From assembly GCA_036768485.1 (NCBI GenBank), contig JAVLUZ010000340.1, positions 3,407,886 to 3,471,885 of the forward strand: a stretch of DNA of 64,000 bases, read 5' to 3'. The translations under genes were made by a program, and so were the position numbers. The notes under the pieces are model-generated. The model saw nothing but the letters and a program-made list of their open reading frames with translations. It searched no databases and was not told where the DNA came from. The stretch is from Mermis nigrescens (taxonomy: Eukaryota > Nematoda > Enoplea > Mermithida > Mermithidae). Positions 43,099-56,700 of the stretch are shown here, in pieces. Numbering within the stretch: position 1 is the stretch's first letter; each line of letters starts with the position of its first letter.

Positions 43099-43346
43099 CA
43101 TAGGTGGGCAGCACCGAAATTCTGGAGTGGGTGTGCAAGATTTTTAAAGGTCGAAAAACGGTCTTAAAAATGGTGGTATGACGAAAAGAACATCATTTTT
43201 TAACGTTTCATATCGAGCGCTATCCATTGGCATTAAAAAATTGTGCGAAAAAACGAACCAATTTCAAAAATTGAATTGAGGGGTATTTGGTCTTCGAGGG
43301 GGGAAGGTTGCATACCTCCCTAACCCCTTCCCCACGCTCACGTGCG
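43099..43346. mobile_element. hAT MITE B4
   Basis: Starts CATAGGTGGGCAGCACC and ends near CTCACGTGCG. Tail-to-head neighbour of B3. Confidence 0.78.
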
Positions 43347-43634
43347 ATGGTTTAATTCCGCACCTCGTCAATTTCGCCACGCATCGCCAAGCGCAATCTA
43401 TTGTTTAATTCGTTTATTTTTATTTTAACGTATTCGACATCTCCTGTGGTTACTGGCTTTCAGCAATAAAGACATGAGTTGAACTTTGTTGTCAAGAAAT
43501 CACATTTTTGAATTAATCTAGAATTCTTTAATCACAAAAAATTCAGGACACGGCTATCGTTCACTCCAAACTGTCCGAGTTGCAAATGTATGTCTAACAC
43601 TACGCAATTTAGAAACCATCTATCTAACTACAGT

Positions 43635-45965
43635 CATTATTCATAGGTGAAGCTGACTCCGGTTCCGTCGGGGGTTTCTTCGCCCTGAGGGCAGTCCGAA
43701 GTGCCGGACCGGGGTTCCGCAAGAAGGGCCCATGAGGGTGAATACCCAACCCTGTTTCCGGCAAAATTTCCCTCACTGGAGGGGGTGGGGCTCGGAAACG
43801 GCCTACCCCATCATTCATGTGAAGATACCTCGGTTCCGCCGGGAGTTTCTCCGCTTTTGGGGGCTGTCCAAAGCGCCGAAACCGGGGTTCCGCAAGTAGG
43901 GCTCATCAGGGTGAATACCCAACCCCGTTTCTGGCAAAATTTCTCCCATTGAATGGGGAGTTTAGGGGCTCAAAAACGGGGTACCCCATTTTTCTATAAT
44001 GTGAAGCTGACCCCGGTTCCGTTGGGAGTTTCTCCGCCCTGGGGTAGTCCAAAGTTCCGGAACCAGGGTTTCCAAAGTAGGGCTCATCAGGGTCAATACC
44101 TCAATCCCGTTTCCGGCAAAATTTCTTCCACTGAAGGGGGTTCAGGGGTCGGAAAAGTGGTACTTCATTATTCATATGAGAAGGTGACCCCGGTTCCGTC
44201 GGGGGTTCCTCCACCCTGGGGTAGTCAAAAAGAACCGGAACTGGGGTTCCCCAAGTAGGGCCTATCACGGTTAACACCCTAAACCCCATTTCCGGCACTT
44301 TGGACCACTCATAGGGCGAAGAAATCCCCAACGGAACCGGGGTCAGCGTCACATATGACTAATGGAGTACCCCATTTCGGAGCACCTTAACGCCCTTCAG
44401 TTAGAGAAATTTTGGCGAAAACGGGGTTGGGGTGTTGACCCTGATGGGCCCTAATTAGAGAACCCCGGTTCCGGCACTTTGGATTACCCACTGAGCGGAG
44501 AAACCCCTAACGGGATCGGGGTCAGCTTCACATATGAATAATGGGGTACCCGGTTACCGAGCCCCTAAACCCCCTCCAGTGGGAGAAATTTTGCCGACAA
44601 CGATGTTGGGGGCGTTAACCCTGATGGGCCCTACTTCGGAAACCCCGGTTCCGGCACTTTGGACTACCCCTACGGCGGAGAAAACCCCGACGGAATCGGA
44701 GTCAACTTCTCAAATGAATAATGGAGTACCCCTATTCCGGGCCCTTAAACCCCTCTTCAGTAGAAGAAATTTTGCCGGAAACGAGGTTGTGGGTGTTGAC
44801 CATAGGTGGGCGGCGCCAAAGTTCTGAGGAGCGTTAGATTTTTGCAAAGGTCGAAAAATGGCCTTCAAAATGGTGGTATGGCGAAAAAACACAATTTTTC
44901 AACGTTTCTCATCAAGCACTATCCATAGGCATCAAAAAATTGGGGGATGCATACCCCCAAACACCCCACGCCCAGGTATAGTGTTGACCCTGATGTGCCC
45001 TACTTGAGGAACCCAGGTTCTGGCACTTTGGACCACTCCCTGGGCGGAGAAACCCCCGACGGAACCGAGGTCAGCTTCACATATGAATAATGGGATACCC
45101 CATTTCGGAGCCTTTAAACCCCCTCCAGTGGGTACAATTTTGCCGGAAACGGGGTTGGGGTGTTAAACCTGAGAGGCCCTACTTTGGGAACCCCGGTTCC
45201 GGCACTCCGGTTCCGGCACTTTGGACAACCCCCAGGGCAGAGAAACCCCCGACGGAACCGGGGTCAGCTTCACATATAAACAATAGGGTACCCCGTTTCC
45301 GAGTCCCTGAACCTAGGGAAAAATTTGGTCGCAAACGGGGTTGGGCTGATGACCCCAATGGTCCCTACTTCGGGAACCCCGGTTCCGGCACTTTGGACCA
45401 CCTCCAGGGCGGAGAAACCCCAACGGAACCGGGTCAGCTTCACATATGAATAATAGGGTACCCATTCCGAAGCCAGTAAACCCCACTTCAGTGGGAGAAA
45501 TTTTGGCGGAAACGGGGCTGGGGGTTTGACCCTGATGGGCCCTACTTGGAGAACCCCGGTTCCGGTACTTTAGACCACCCCCTTTGCGGAGAAACCCCGA
45601 TGGAACTGAGGTCGGCTTCACATATGAATAATGGGGTTCCCTCTTTCCGAGCCCCTAAACCCTCCTTCAGTGAGAGACATTTTGCCGGTAATGGGGTTGG
45701 GGGTCTTTAATCTGATTTGATCTACTTGGGAAACCCCGGTTCCGGCACTTTGGACTACCCCTAGGGCGGAGAAGCCCCCGACGGAACCGGAATCACCTTC
45801 TCATATGAATAATGGGGTACCCCGTTTCCAAGCCCCTTAACCTCCTTCAGTGGGAGAAATTTTACCAAAAATAGGGATGAGGGTATCCACCCTGAAAGGC
45901 CCTACTTGGGTACGCCATTTCCGGCACTTTGGACTACCCCTAGGGCGGAGAAACCCCCGACAGAA
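43635..45965. repeat. GC-rich satellite, unit about 178 bp, with orientation switch
   Basis: About 13 units each contain CCCGGTTCCG, GTGCCGGAACCGGGG, GGCAAAATTTCTCCC and GGGGTACCCCATTATTCATA. The first four run one way (43655, 43829, 44011, 44189). From about 44290 on they run the other way (44331, 44510, 44690, 45058, 45251, 45422, 45598, 45780, 45957). Far richer in G+C than its surroundings. Frames through it are not conserved, since the unit is not a multiple of 3. Confidence 0.92.
44801..44980. mobile_element. hAT MITE B5 inside the satellite
   Basis: 180 bp, starts CATAGGTGGGCGGCGCC and ends ACGCCCAGGTATA, perfect 8-bp duplication GTGTTGAC (44793-44800, 44981-44988). It interrupts one satellite unit. 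Confidence 0.93.
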
Positions 45966-46080
45966 TTGTCTGCACAATAATATACGTTTCCGTTTCCGTA
46001 TTCTACCCATCATTGCCGTTCTCGTTTCCGGTTTTTACCCATCGTTTCCGTTTCCGGATTTTACCCACACCCTTAACAGA
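45966..46080. repeat. CGTTTCCGTTTCCG simple-sequence stretch
   Basis: A low-complexity tract of TTTCCG and ATTTTACCCA motifs that follows the satellite. Confidence 0.6.
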
Positions 46081-46099
46081 CTATAGTCGCTTGTGCAAC

Positions 46100-46360
46100 A
46101 GGACCCAGATGCAGCTCGCCGAGCTAGGGGTCGAAAATTGAGCTTTTTTCGGCTCAAATGATTTCAAAAAGTGGTATATATGCTAAAATAGCGTTAAAAC
46201 TACATTATTCCACAGTTTCTGGTTAATTTCAAGCACTTTTGAAGAAAATTATCTATTCTTATCTAGTTGTAACCTCCATTTTGCCTTACTTTTCCCCATA
46301 AATTTCTCATTTTTCCATTCTGGAGGTCTACACTCCACCCTTCCACCACATGCATGTCTG
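46100..46360. mobile_element. MITE C5
   Basis: Family C sequence ending CACATGCATGTCTG. The 5' boundary is not sharp. Confidence 0.6.
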
Positions 46361-46369
46361 ATTAGTGAC

Positions 46370-46616
46370 CACAGATGCACAGCATGGGTGAAAAATTGAG
46401 TTTTTTTAGCTAGAATGACCTCAAAAACAGGCATTAATGTTCGAAACCATTAAAACCACGTCATTACACGGTTTCTGGTAATTTTCAAGGATTTTTGAAG
46501 AAAATTTTCATTCCTTTTTAATTTACAATTTCATATTATTTCTCCCAAAAAAATTTTCCATTTTTTATTCTGGGGGTCTACCTAGATCCCCAGGCTCCCT
46601 CCCACACATGCATGCC
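46370..46616. mobile_element. MITE C6
   Basis: Starts CACAGATGCACAGCATGG and ends CACACATGCATGCC. Follows C5 after 9 bp and is followed directly by MITE A3. Confidence 0.6.
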
Positions 46617-46782
46617 TACAGTCTATTTTACACAACTTCGGTCATAAATTTCAATATATCTCCAAGAATAAGCTGACAGGTTGCGATTATAGCATTGATC
46701 TGATATATAATTATCGTAACCCTAGGCTAACTGTCGATGAAAATTTTTAAAATTTATGCACGAAGTTATGTGAAATAGACTA
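46617..46782. mobile_element. MITE A3
   Basis: Starts TACAGTCTATTTTACACAAC and ends TGTGAAATAGACTA. Close to A2 in sequence. Confidence 0.78.
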
Positions 46783-46937
46783 GTGACCGACAACACATTG
46801 GCGTGAGGTAATTAAGATCCTCCCTCAAAATCCAGAACCTCCATGATTAAATTTTTGGTGGGTACTTTTTACGATTTTGTCCTTCAGAAATACAGGTTTT
46901 GATTAATGTCCGTGTATGTATGTATGGTTGAGTGACT

Positions 46938-47106
46938 TATAGTCTGTTTCAAATAACTTCTTGCATAAATTAAAAGAATTTTTATCGACAGCAGGCCGAG
47001 AGTTCCAATAATTACGTATCAGATCAATGTTATAATTGCAATCTGTTAGCTTATTGTCAGTGATAGTTTTAAAATTTATGACCGAATTTATGTGAAACAG
47101 ACTATA
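46938..47106. mobile_element. MITE A4
   Basis: Starts TATAGTCTGTTTCAAATAAC and ends TGTGAAACAGACTATA. Orientation as A1, opposite to A3 only 155 bp away. Confidence 0.82.
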
Positions 47107-47503
47107 ATTTAGGAACAGCAGGGATGCATTTTAAAAAGTGAGGAATATTGATGCCGATATTAGAACTTTGTGCATATCAAAAAATACACATACATTTGAT
47201 TATTAAGCAGTAATTTTAAGATTTCGTTTTCTCACAGGTTTGGCCGTTTCTTTACTTCCATAAAGGTATGAAGCATAAGTATGCTTCCCCTTGCTTGTGA
47301 GTTATCAGCTTCCCTAAAAGAATACTTTTCCTGTGATTGCACCAAGTTGGGTTAACGCAACTATTTGTGAGATTTCCGTCAACAAAATTCCAGAGAGGAA
47401 ACCGCAATATTATGTGAAGCTGATCCCATGAAAGCACTTTTAGCATGAACTTGGCCACACAGCGATTCTGAGCAAAGAAACAATTACTATGTGACTTACA
47501 AAT

Positions 47504-47509
47504 TTTATT
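47504..47509 (-). promoter_or_regulatory. possible polyadenylation signal of the REEP-like gene
   Basis: AATAAA on the - strand about 155 bp past the stop codon at 47665. No other AATAAA or ATTAAA lies closer that I could see. Confidence 0.35.
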
Positions 47510-47664
47510 GCACAAAGTGTTAGTAATAAACCGTTGCGAGCAAGGGAACTTTAAATTTGGCACTATTTCTATAAAAATACACCAATCTGCGGATAAATTA
47601 AAAACTACGACATATATCACATTGAGTAGGTAAACATACTAAATTTAATCATCCTATGTATTGA

Positions 47665-47790
47665 TCAAACAGCTGGAGCTACGGGAGGCCTATGAGCTGC
47701 TTGACGTTGAGGTTGAGCTGCGGGAACTACGGCAGCAGCAGGAGGGCCGCCTAAACCACGGTTAACAAGCGCCTGCGCCAAATCATTCAG
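47665..47790 (-). CDS. REEP5: REEP-like exon 5: C-terminal tail and stop
   Basis: Encodes LNDLAQALVNRGLGGPPAAA and then VVPAAQPQRQAAHRPP up to TGA. Acceptor tttaatttag, phase 0. It joins exon 4 as DDDIQA-LNDLAQAL. The tail is proline/alanine/glutamine-rich and unlike any REEP tail I know. Confidence 0.72.
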   Translation of the reverse strand: MNDLAQALVNRGLGGPPAAAVVPAAQPQRQAAHRPPVAPAV

Positions 47791-50700
47791 CTAAATTAAA
47801 GGTAGAGTGTCTTGCCTACCATACTTTATATCAAAGGCAAGAAAAAAGGTATACAAAATCAGATGAAAAATTAATTGAATTCATTAATTAGACGCTATTT
47901 ATCTTCGAACAATCAATACCCAACACACACAGGCATGGGGGTGAGAGGGAGGTACTGTCGGGCGATTTTGAGGAAACGAAAGGTGCAACAGGCAATTTTT
48001 GAGATTACTACGGAAAAAAGATCACAAATTCTACCTGAAAGAGGTAAAGATATTCAGATGTTTTGGCGCTTCGCGCCTTATTGATAATTTTGTTGTATCC
48101 TTTTATCGCTAGAAACTCATAAATTGACTAAACTTCACTAAGAAGTGTCAAGAAATCCGGTTTACTGCACATAACGTGCTGCTCTACCATTTGCATTGAC
48201 TTTTGGGGACCGTCTTTGTGCATGTACAAAGAAATCGTGTATAAGAAACAATGATCCCAATTTACTATATAACGATTCATGAATTTCACCCCTTCCTGGC
48301 CATTTCAACCTTGCCCATGTATGATACCCGACATAGTCTATAATTAATTAATTAGCGACATATTATATAAGTGCGTATTAAAATTCGCCATTTTGTAGAG
48401 ATGTATGTAAAGGGTGGTGATTTTCGATTCATTCTGGTTCGAATAGTCAAGTCAAGTAGTCAATTTTAATCTACGCTTTTCTGGGTTCGAGTAGTAAATG
48501 AAAAGCCCATATGGTTCGGTTAATCCAGTAAAAAAGGCGGAGCCATGTATTTAAGCGTCATACATCGTCAGCTGCTCTCGCTGTTTCATTATCATAGGTA
48601 GCGCGTGCGTTACTGTAATATACGTGGGTACCCCCAACATATGTCTATCCCCCTGCGATAACGGGACATATCTGCATTATGCGGCTTTTTAAAAGATAGA
48701 TAATGAAAAATTCAATGTCGGTGTTTTTTGTTTTTTTTTTAAAGAATAACCGGTATATAAAGAGCGTGTAAAGTTTCACTGTAACGTTATAATAGATACT
48801 TTTTTAAATTTTCATCGGTTACAAAACTTTCCTAGCTCACTTTTGCAATCTCTTTAGTCTGGTGTTTTTTAAATGTTAACGATTGACTTAGCTCAAAACA
48901 ATTTTTTTGTTTTTTCGAAAAGTGACGTATTTCCAGAGTGGCAGTGTAAAGAGTGTAAAGAATTTGAAGGTGAAAAGGCACATTTCGGCCTGTATTTTGT
49001 CTGCCAACAATTCCGGGTGTGAGTCCCCAAAAAGTTGTTCCAACAGAAATGTACTTACTACGACTCAAGGGCTACGTTCGGCTTACCAGCAAAGATCTAG
49101 GTGTTTAAACTTTACAATCTGGTAAAATGGTGTGAAAACAGATTTGTCTAAGATTTTTCTGCCATCCGCTTATAATTCGAGATAATTGAATGAAATGGAA
49201 ATAAAGTATCTACCTCTTATGGCGTTCACGTCGCAGCAAATTGCGTTTAAAAACGCAATATTGAGTTATTTGTGGGGGTGTAAAGTTCTAAATCAGGGGT
49301 ATAAAATGGGCGAAAAAACACGTTTACCCTATTTTGATTAGTAAATATCTCAAATATTTAGCGGAAGAGACGTTTTGCCCATACACACGTTATACGATTT
49401 AAAGGCTACAAACTGGCCTAAACCAAATTTCTTTACACTCAATGAAGTTCAGATTTTTAAAGTTTTCAATTTGGTGGATGATCGCAAAATACGTTTTTGT
49501 CCCTTTTTTAGTTCGTCACTTTCTCCGGTTAGAAGTCGGGATAAGTCGAATAGAACAAAAATAAAGTACTTTTTAATGGGTACACGTCACAGCTAATTGC
49601 GTTTATTCACATCAATATTTAGCTTTTTCAGGTGGTGTTAAGTTAAAAATCGGTTGTGTTAAACGTATTTCTGTCTTTTTCTTTTACCAACTTCTCCGGC
49701 TATGAGTCTGGACGTGATCACAAGTCTCAAAATGTACCAGAGGTAAAACGTCATACGTCAGTCGGGTGGGTTTGTTTACACTCAACAGTGATGTAAAGTG
49801 ATTCACATCTAATATTTATTTGTCTTCAGACCACTGTGGAGATATAATTTTTCACAATATTGATCGTAATATCAAAATAATATCAGAATTACGAATCTGA
49901 CTGTTAGCTTTCTCTACAATCTGCAGTTGTGTAAAGTTTACACTATTTGATGTGTAGAGTTTACAATACACATTTATTTTACTTCCAGAGCGTTGGAAAA
50001 CGTTAATTTTTTTCAAAATATGTTCCGTAAGGTCAGGACTATGAATCTGACAGCATTTTTCTTTACACTCAGTAGTTGTGTAAAGTGTACACTGAAAATT
50101 AACTCTGGTTTCAGTGCATTGAAGATGCTTAATTTTTTTCAAAATGTTGCATGTAATGTCAGGATAACGAATCTGAGTGTAAGTGTTCTTTACACCCAGT
50201 ATTTGCGTACAGTTTATGCTGTTGTCTTCTTTAAAAGAGATAATGCTGATATTCGGAACAATATTGTTTTCCACGTTCTTGGACTGCTGTCATTATTGTG
50301 GCATGTTGCCGTATGTATTTACTGACTGATTTACTCAAAACATGCTAATAAAAAGTAGGGTACTAGAAAGGAAAAATGCTCTGATGGAACAAAAAAGACG
50401 AAAATATTTGGGATTATGGAATCTTAAGGAAGTAAAAAGAGTGGACTAGAAAAAAGCTTCTATGTATATGCCTAAAGTCGCAAAAACTGTTAAAAATCAG
50501 ACTTTCTCTAACCAACGCAAAAAATCGAAGTATATTTTGCGGCCTGCGAGATTAAAATAAACTATTCAACCAAAAAACGATTGCAAAAGCAGCATGAGCA
50601 GTAGCTATGGGAAATTAGATGGAGTAAACTAGGAGCGACTTTGCAAGCCAATTGAATGAAACAACAAACATTAATGTATTCAACACAATCTAAGAAATTG

Positions 50701-53700
50701 GTCATTTAAAGCAGTAGGAAATGCATAAGCTTACGTGAAACAGACTACATGTAGGTACACTAGCACGCCCGCAACGATTGTGTGCACTAATCAATTGATG
50801 CCAGGTTTGCTTGCTATAATTCTCATGATAACAAAAACCTTTAAATGCAATTGCAATTAATTTTCTATCAGTCACAATACGAGGTAAGTCAGCGTTGCAA
50901 CTTGCGAGCAATTCACAACAGTATACATTTTTGATTATGTTCATTCAATCTCATGTGAAGCATTGAAAATTGTTTAAAAAAGTTTACATTTCTTCAGAGG
51001 CCGCAGAATATACATCAATTTTTTGCATTGGTTAGAAAAAGTCAGTTTTTGCGACTTTATGCATATACATAGGAGCTTATTCCTAGTCCCCTCCTTTTAC
51101 ATCCTTAATAATCCATAATCGCAAGTATATAGTTAGTGAAATATTTCAAACCTATCTCAACTCAGTTTTGATCTATTTCAAAATGTCACGAAAAAAATCT
51201 GCTCTTCACCTGATCTGATTATACATGGGCAGCAACTAAATTCCGGGGGTCTCGAGAAGCAAAATCGCGAAAAAAGCGCTAAAAATTTAACTCTGGGAGT
51301 TCAGCGGATTCGCGGGAGGTTTTTCGGATTCTGGGGGTCTATACCGCAAATCCGTCACGTTAGTATGATTCCGACTTTAATTTTGCCTTTTTTATTTAAA
51401 AGCGTTGCCTTTTTGCTATATGGGGTTTACAATCTGCACTGTTTCCCCAACGCCATTCTCGCTTTTTTGAAAATTTGGAGGCACTAAATATAATTTACAA
51501 ATGTTTTTATGAAATTTTCCTCGCTCAAATTTTTTGTAAACTCTAAATTCGCTACAAACTTCGATTTGTATAACAGTGATCCTAAAGTTTCTAGAAGGAA
51601 TCTACTTTTAGTTCCACATATCGATTTTTGTACACTTGCGCTGCTTCTACACCTTATTAAAATCCTTAAATCAAGCATAGAAACGATAACGTCTCAAAAT
51701 ATTCAATTCTCAAAAAAGCAACTATAATGCACGTAATAGACGAATTATTAGTTGTTAAGCATTATATGCCACTAATACAAGACTGACTTCTATTTGTATA
51801 TTTGAAGTGGGTTCAATAATTTATTCAATAAGAAAAATTTTTTATGCATTTATTGTTCATTACGAATATTATAAAATGTTGACGTTTGTAACTAAATTGC
51901 AAAACATCAACCAATAACTTATAGCGAAACAATTGTTTTTAGGCTAAATTTAGAACCAAGATTAGGCCAATATTATAGAAAATTTAACAGTACATTTCAA
52001 GACTAAAGTGCTCTTTTTACAAACTGGCCCGACTGGGAGGGGGCGCTTGAGTGCGCCACTCCAGACCTCCAGCTGTGGAAGAGAGCGTGTCTTCCCTGGC
52101 ATCCTCCTTCATCATCTAAGGTCAGACTCGCTTATACCCGGCTACCCAAATAACCTGGGTAATAAAATAGCTAGGTACCTATGTACATAATTATAATCAA
52201 AATATTTAAAATTCAGACCGTCTCCAAATTCTTAGAGGACCTGCTAGTAGACAAGACGCCCAGCGATACAAACATTAGCATAAAATTTGTCCAGTAGCGT
52301 TGCAAACAAACAGTCTTTGAAATATTGTGTGTGCCCCCCAAACAAAAATCCTGGATACGCCTATGCCTGCTCCTGTATCCATTTCGCAAGAAAAACTTGG
52401 AGATTTGCATTGTTGAAAGAGATAGTTTCGTACAGGCGATAAGTATAAAAGTAAATAAGAAAAAATTGTATATAGTTGACCTATTATACACTCTAATGTT
52501 TATACTTTTATTACATTTTCAAAAATAATTTAAAGAGATGATGGAGTTGTTGTAAAGAATACTTTGGATAGTCAAGTGCATAGGTGGGGAGCACCAAATG
52601 GTTTGACGAAAAAACATAATTTTCCAACGTTTCTCATCGAGCAATATCCATTGGCACCAAAAATTGCGAAAAAAAAATTTAAAAAAAATTCTTAAAATTC
52701 TCGGAGTTATTCTGGTTTTTAAGGGGAGGTGTCTTCGGCCTTCTGGGAGGTGCGTACCCCCAAACCCCCCCCCCCGCCCACGTGTGGTTAAGTGTAATAT
52801 CCTGAATGTTTTTATCAGTATTACCAAAATAATAGTATCAATTATTCTTATCATGATTATCATAATATTGTTATCATAATTTTTAACATTATTCATAATT
52901 GTAATTACAAAATTTATAATTTTTGTTGCACGTGTTTTTAATAATATTAATTTTGATACTATTATTATTATTGACAATACCAATGCACTTTAGAACCAGG
53001 AATTGCTTCGGCAGCTCGAATATTTTTTAAAAATTTAGGCGTGAAACCGGATTAGGATATTTTTATAATTTATTAATATAGCCTTGCATACTTAGAAACG
53101 CTTACAGCTTGGATATCATCGTCATTCATTCGTTCAATGTGGGCTGGATTTACGCCTAGAATTTGTAATAAAATCGGATTAGCTTCCATCAAGACAGTCC
53201 TGTCAGCCGTCCCATTCAAAAGTCGAACTAGGGGCCTCGTGAATGACCTGTACGCGTAGCCATTATAGTCTATCGGTGGTAGAATAAGAGCTAACATTAT
53301 GACAAACTTGATCAGATAGTATAGCGGAATAGCCTGACTCGTCTTATCCTATGCAAAAAACCGTGTAACAAATGACATGCCGTACCACAAGTAAGCAAAA
53401 AGATATATTCACCTACCAAACCTAAGTACTTGCCTATGCAGAGAATGAACGTAAAAGTCCCATAAGCTCTTGCTTTCCTGAATTTTCGGCGGATTTGCGC
53501 TTTTCACTTTTTAAAACAATTTGCACGATTCTGTAGCTAAGGAATGGCCACTTATTTAGAAGTGAATGGAAAATCCGAGACACGTTCACATTTATAATAT
53601 GGCTTACAACACTATCCCACCTAGAATTTTGATGAACCTTAGAAAAATTTACATGAACCAACAAGCCATATCTCGTAGATAACAACAGCCATATTATGTA

Positions 53701-56700
53701 TGTACATATGCGGATACCATTTCAGAATTTCTGAAACAGTAGGAACTACAATTTCGATTTCATACTCAGGTACGTCAGTACCACACCTGGGCGTGGGGGG
53801 TTTGGGGTATGCACCCTCCCGATAAAGTAAAATACCCCCAGAATTCAATTTTTGAATTTTTTTTTGTTTTTTTTCCGAAATTTTTTGATGCCAATGGATA
53901 GTGCTCGATGAGAAACGTTGGAAAATAGTGTTTTTCGCCACACCACCATTTTTAAGGCCATTTGTTGACCTTTGAAAAATCTTGCATCCCCTCCCCAGAA
54001 TTCTGGTGCTGCCCACGTATGGTCAGTACCAAAGAATACACCAACTTAGATTTTTTCCCATGTGAATAAAAACGACTTTCATCTCAGAGCGTCAGATCTT
54101 TTTCCACGAGTTTCTATATCCTGTGCGCTTGTGCGTGTACGACTGTATATTTTGGAAACTAAGAATTACATTTGATTTTCACAAACTTTATTTCTAATTT
54201 TTGAAAAACTTCACTTAATCATGTTTTCGAGTTATATTCACACGTGGGCGCGGGGGGCGGGGTTTGGGGGGTATGCACCCCCAGAAGGCCGAATACCCCC
54301 AAAATTTGATTTTTGAATTTTGTTTTGTTTTTTTTAAATGTTTTTTTTAAATTTTTTTAAAATTTTTTTCAAAATTGTTTTCACAATTTTTGATGCCATT
54401 GGATAGTGCTCGATGAGAAACGTTGAAAAATGATGTTTTCCGCCATATAACCGTTTTTAAGACCATTTTTTTACCTTTGAAGAATCTCACAACCCCTAGA
54501 ATTTTGGTGCTGCTTTCCCATGGTCATATGCACATACATAAATAGCGAGTAAGTAAAACCACTTACAAAACAGTCGATCGAGCGGCATACGCACAAGCAC
54601 TGCAGCCACTGATTTTTTTGGTCTGAGTTGTCTGAAGTAATGGCATGGATGGCATGATCCAACAAGAACGACTCTGTTATTACGGCACAAAGTAGTCGCT
54701 GCATTGGTTCGTTACCGAACATGAATGTTGAGAGCGCCACAAATACCTCGAAATACGAATTAGTAGTCAGCGAAATTCTTATAGACAGGTCGAATGATAG
54801 AAGGTGATGTAAGGCTTACATCGGTGTAAAGTCGAGAGAAATCGGCTGAGCAAACTTTTGTACGACCAAACTTAAGGTAACTTAACCCTCGCAGTAAAAA
54901 TGAGAGAATTTGTCCCACTTTTTATACAGCAGGATTGAGTCGTGGGGTTAGCCAGAGTGTTGAATCAGCAAACCCTTTCCTTCCCGATGTATAAACCAGC
55001 AGTCTGACGACCACACATGGGCGTGGGGGGAGGTTTTGTACCCCCAGAAGTTGAAAACCCCCCGCAGATCACTCTGAACCCCTAAGAATTCTATTTTTTA
55101 CAGGAAAACGTTAATTTTCTATACCTATACCTGCATGCTGATAGGATTGGTATGCACAACCGCTAACGTGGACTCAACCGCCAACTATAGTCTATTTCAC
55201 GAAACCTTGTAGTTGAAAACCAACTTTCAGCGTTCAAGAAGATGTCTACTATAGTTGCGAAAGTGGTCCTGATTTTCATCTGGTTCTGGCTTCCATTTAG
55301 CCTCATTTTCTCGGAAAATTGAGGCAAAAAAGGAAAATCAAAAATTTTCGGCGAAATTACTTGGAAATAATCAATAAAATTTGCTTTGACGTAGTTATTT
55401 TCAGCCTTCACTAGATCTTGAGGCGATTTTATCTCAGCTCTGGCTGATCCATTTTAGACAGACTGTGCTGTGCATGTCTAGACCCACAGAATGGAAAAAC
55501 TGAAAATTCTCAGTAGGAAATAAAACAAAATGAAGGCCAAAATGAAAAATCAAAATTTTCCAGCAAGTGCTTGAAATTGACTGAAACCGTAAAATAGCAT
55601 AGTTTTTTTACACTATTTCGCATTTATACTTTTTTATGACATTTTGACTCAAAAAGCTTTCTGATTGACTCCTCAGACCTTTCATGCTGCGCTTTTATGT
55701 ATGATCAGCAGTCATTCTGGGCCCGGTTTTCAAATGAAGAGGTTAATCAATCCGGGTTAAATTAACCCCAGGGTTAATTGACCTCAGGGTTAAGTTAACC
55801 CGGAATATAACTTTATTTCCGGTTTCCGAACGAAATTTAATCCTAGGATTAACTAATCCTCAGAGGGTTGAATTAACCCCTGGGGGTTTAGTACTCCAAG
55901 CATTTAATGTGCACATATTTGTGTATGCATTGCATTTGCAGATAGGGTATAATCGGTTGATATTTTGCGTTGCACACAACCACACGTGGGCGTAGGGTAG
56001 GGGAAGTTTAGGAGTATACACCCCCAGAAACCAAAATACCCCTAGAATTCAATTTTTGAAAATTTTGTTTTTTCGCAATTTTTTGATGCCAATAGTGCTC
56101 GATGAGAGACATTGGAAATGGTGTTCTTTCGCCGTAACACCATTTTTAGGACCATTTTCGGACCTTTGAAAAATCTTGCACCCCCAGAATTTTGATGCTG
56201 CCTACCTATGCATGGAACTAATCGATATTTCAATCGAAAAAATCCCAGCTCGCACCTATAACTATTGGAATGCACTATTTTTTATAGTACTTGCGATCGG
56301 TAACACGGGTTGCCAAATGTAATGAATTGAGTTTGATCAGCTTATGACCAGTGTTTTTTTGTTTTTTTGTACAAGGTCTCTTTGTATATGTACAAAGATG
56401 GTCCCCAGAAAGGAAGAAAAAAATTTCAAAAAACTAAAAATTAAACGGCGCGAAGCGCCGAAAAATTTGACATTTTATCATTCTAAATGCAAATTCTGCA
56501 ATTAGAAAGAAACATAGGACAGACAATTACTCATCTCGGCGCAAAGCGTCGAAGATTTTTGGATATACACCTTTTTACAGTTTTTGTCTTCCAAAAATCT
56601 TTGTACTTGTACAAAGACGGTCCTGAAAAGTCTTCGTACATCGGGAAAAATCTTTGTTGAATGCAAATAACAGTGGTATCTACATACTGCACGAAATTAA

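Noticed and set aside
43624..45621. Several proline-rich open frames in the GC-rich array
   Set aside because: The satellite unit (about 178 bp) is not a multiple of three, and the frames change from unit to unit.
43635..45965. CRISPR-like array
   Set aside because: Units are contiguous with no unique spacers, and the genome is eukaryotic.
47252..47620. 122-codon open frame on the - strand just past the REEP-like stop
   Set aside because: Most likely 3' UTR: it starts after the gene's stop, contains the candidate AATAAA, and resembles no family.
53434..53685. - strand frame ending SAENSGKQELMGLLRSFSA around REEP exon 3
   Set aside because: Out of frame with the REEP-like reading; only the overlapping YGTF frame fits the family.
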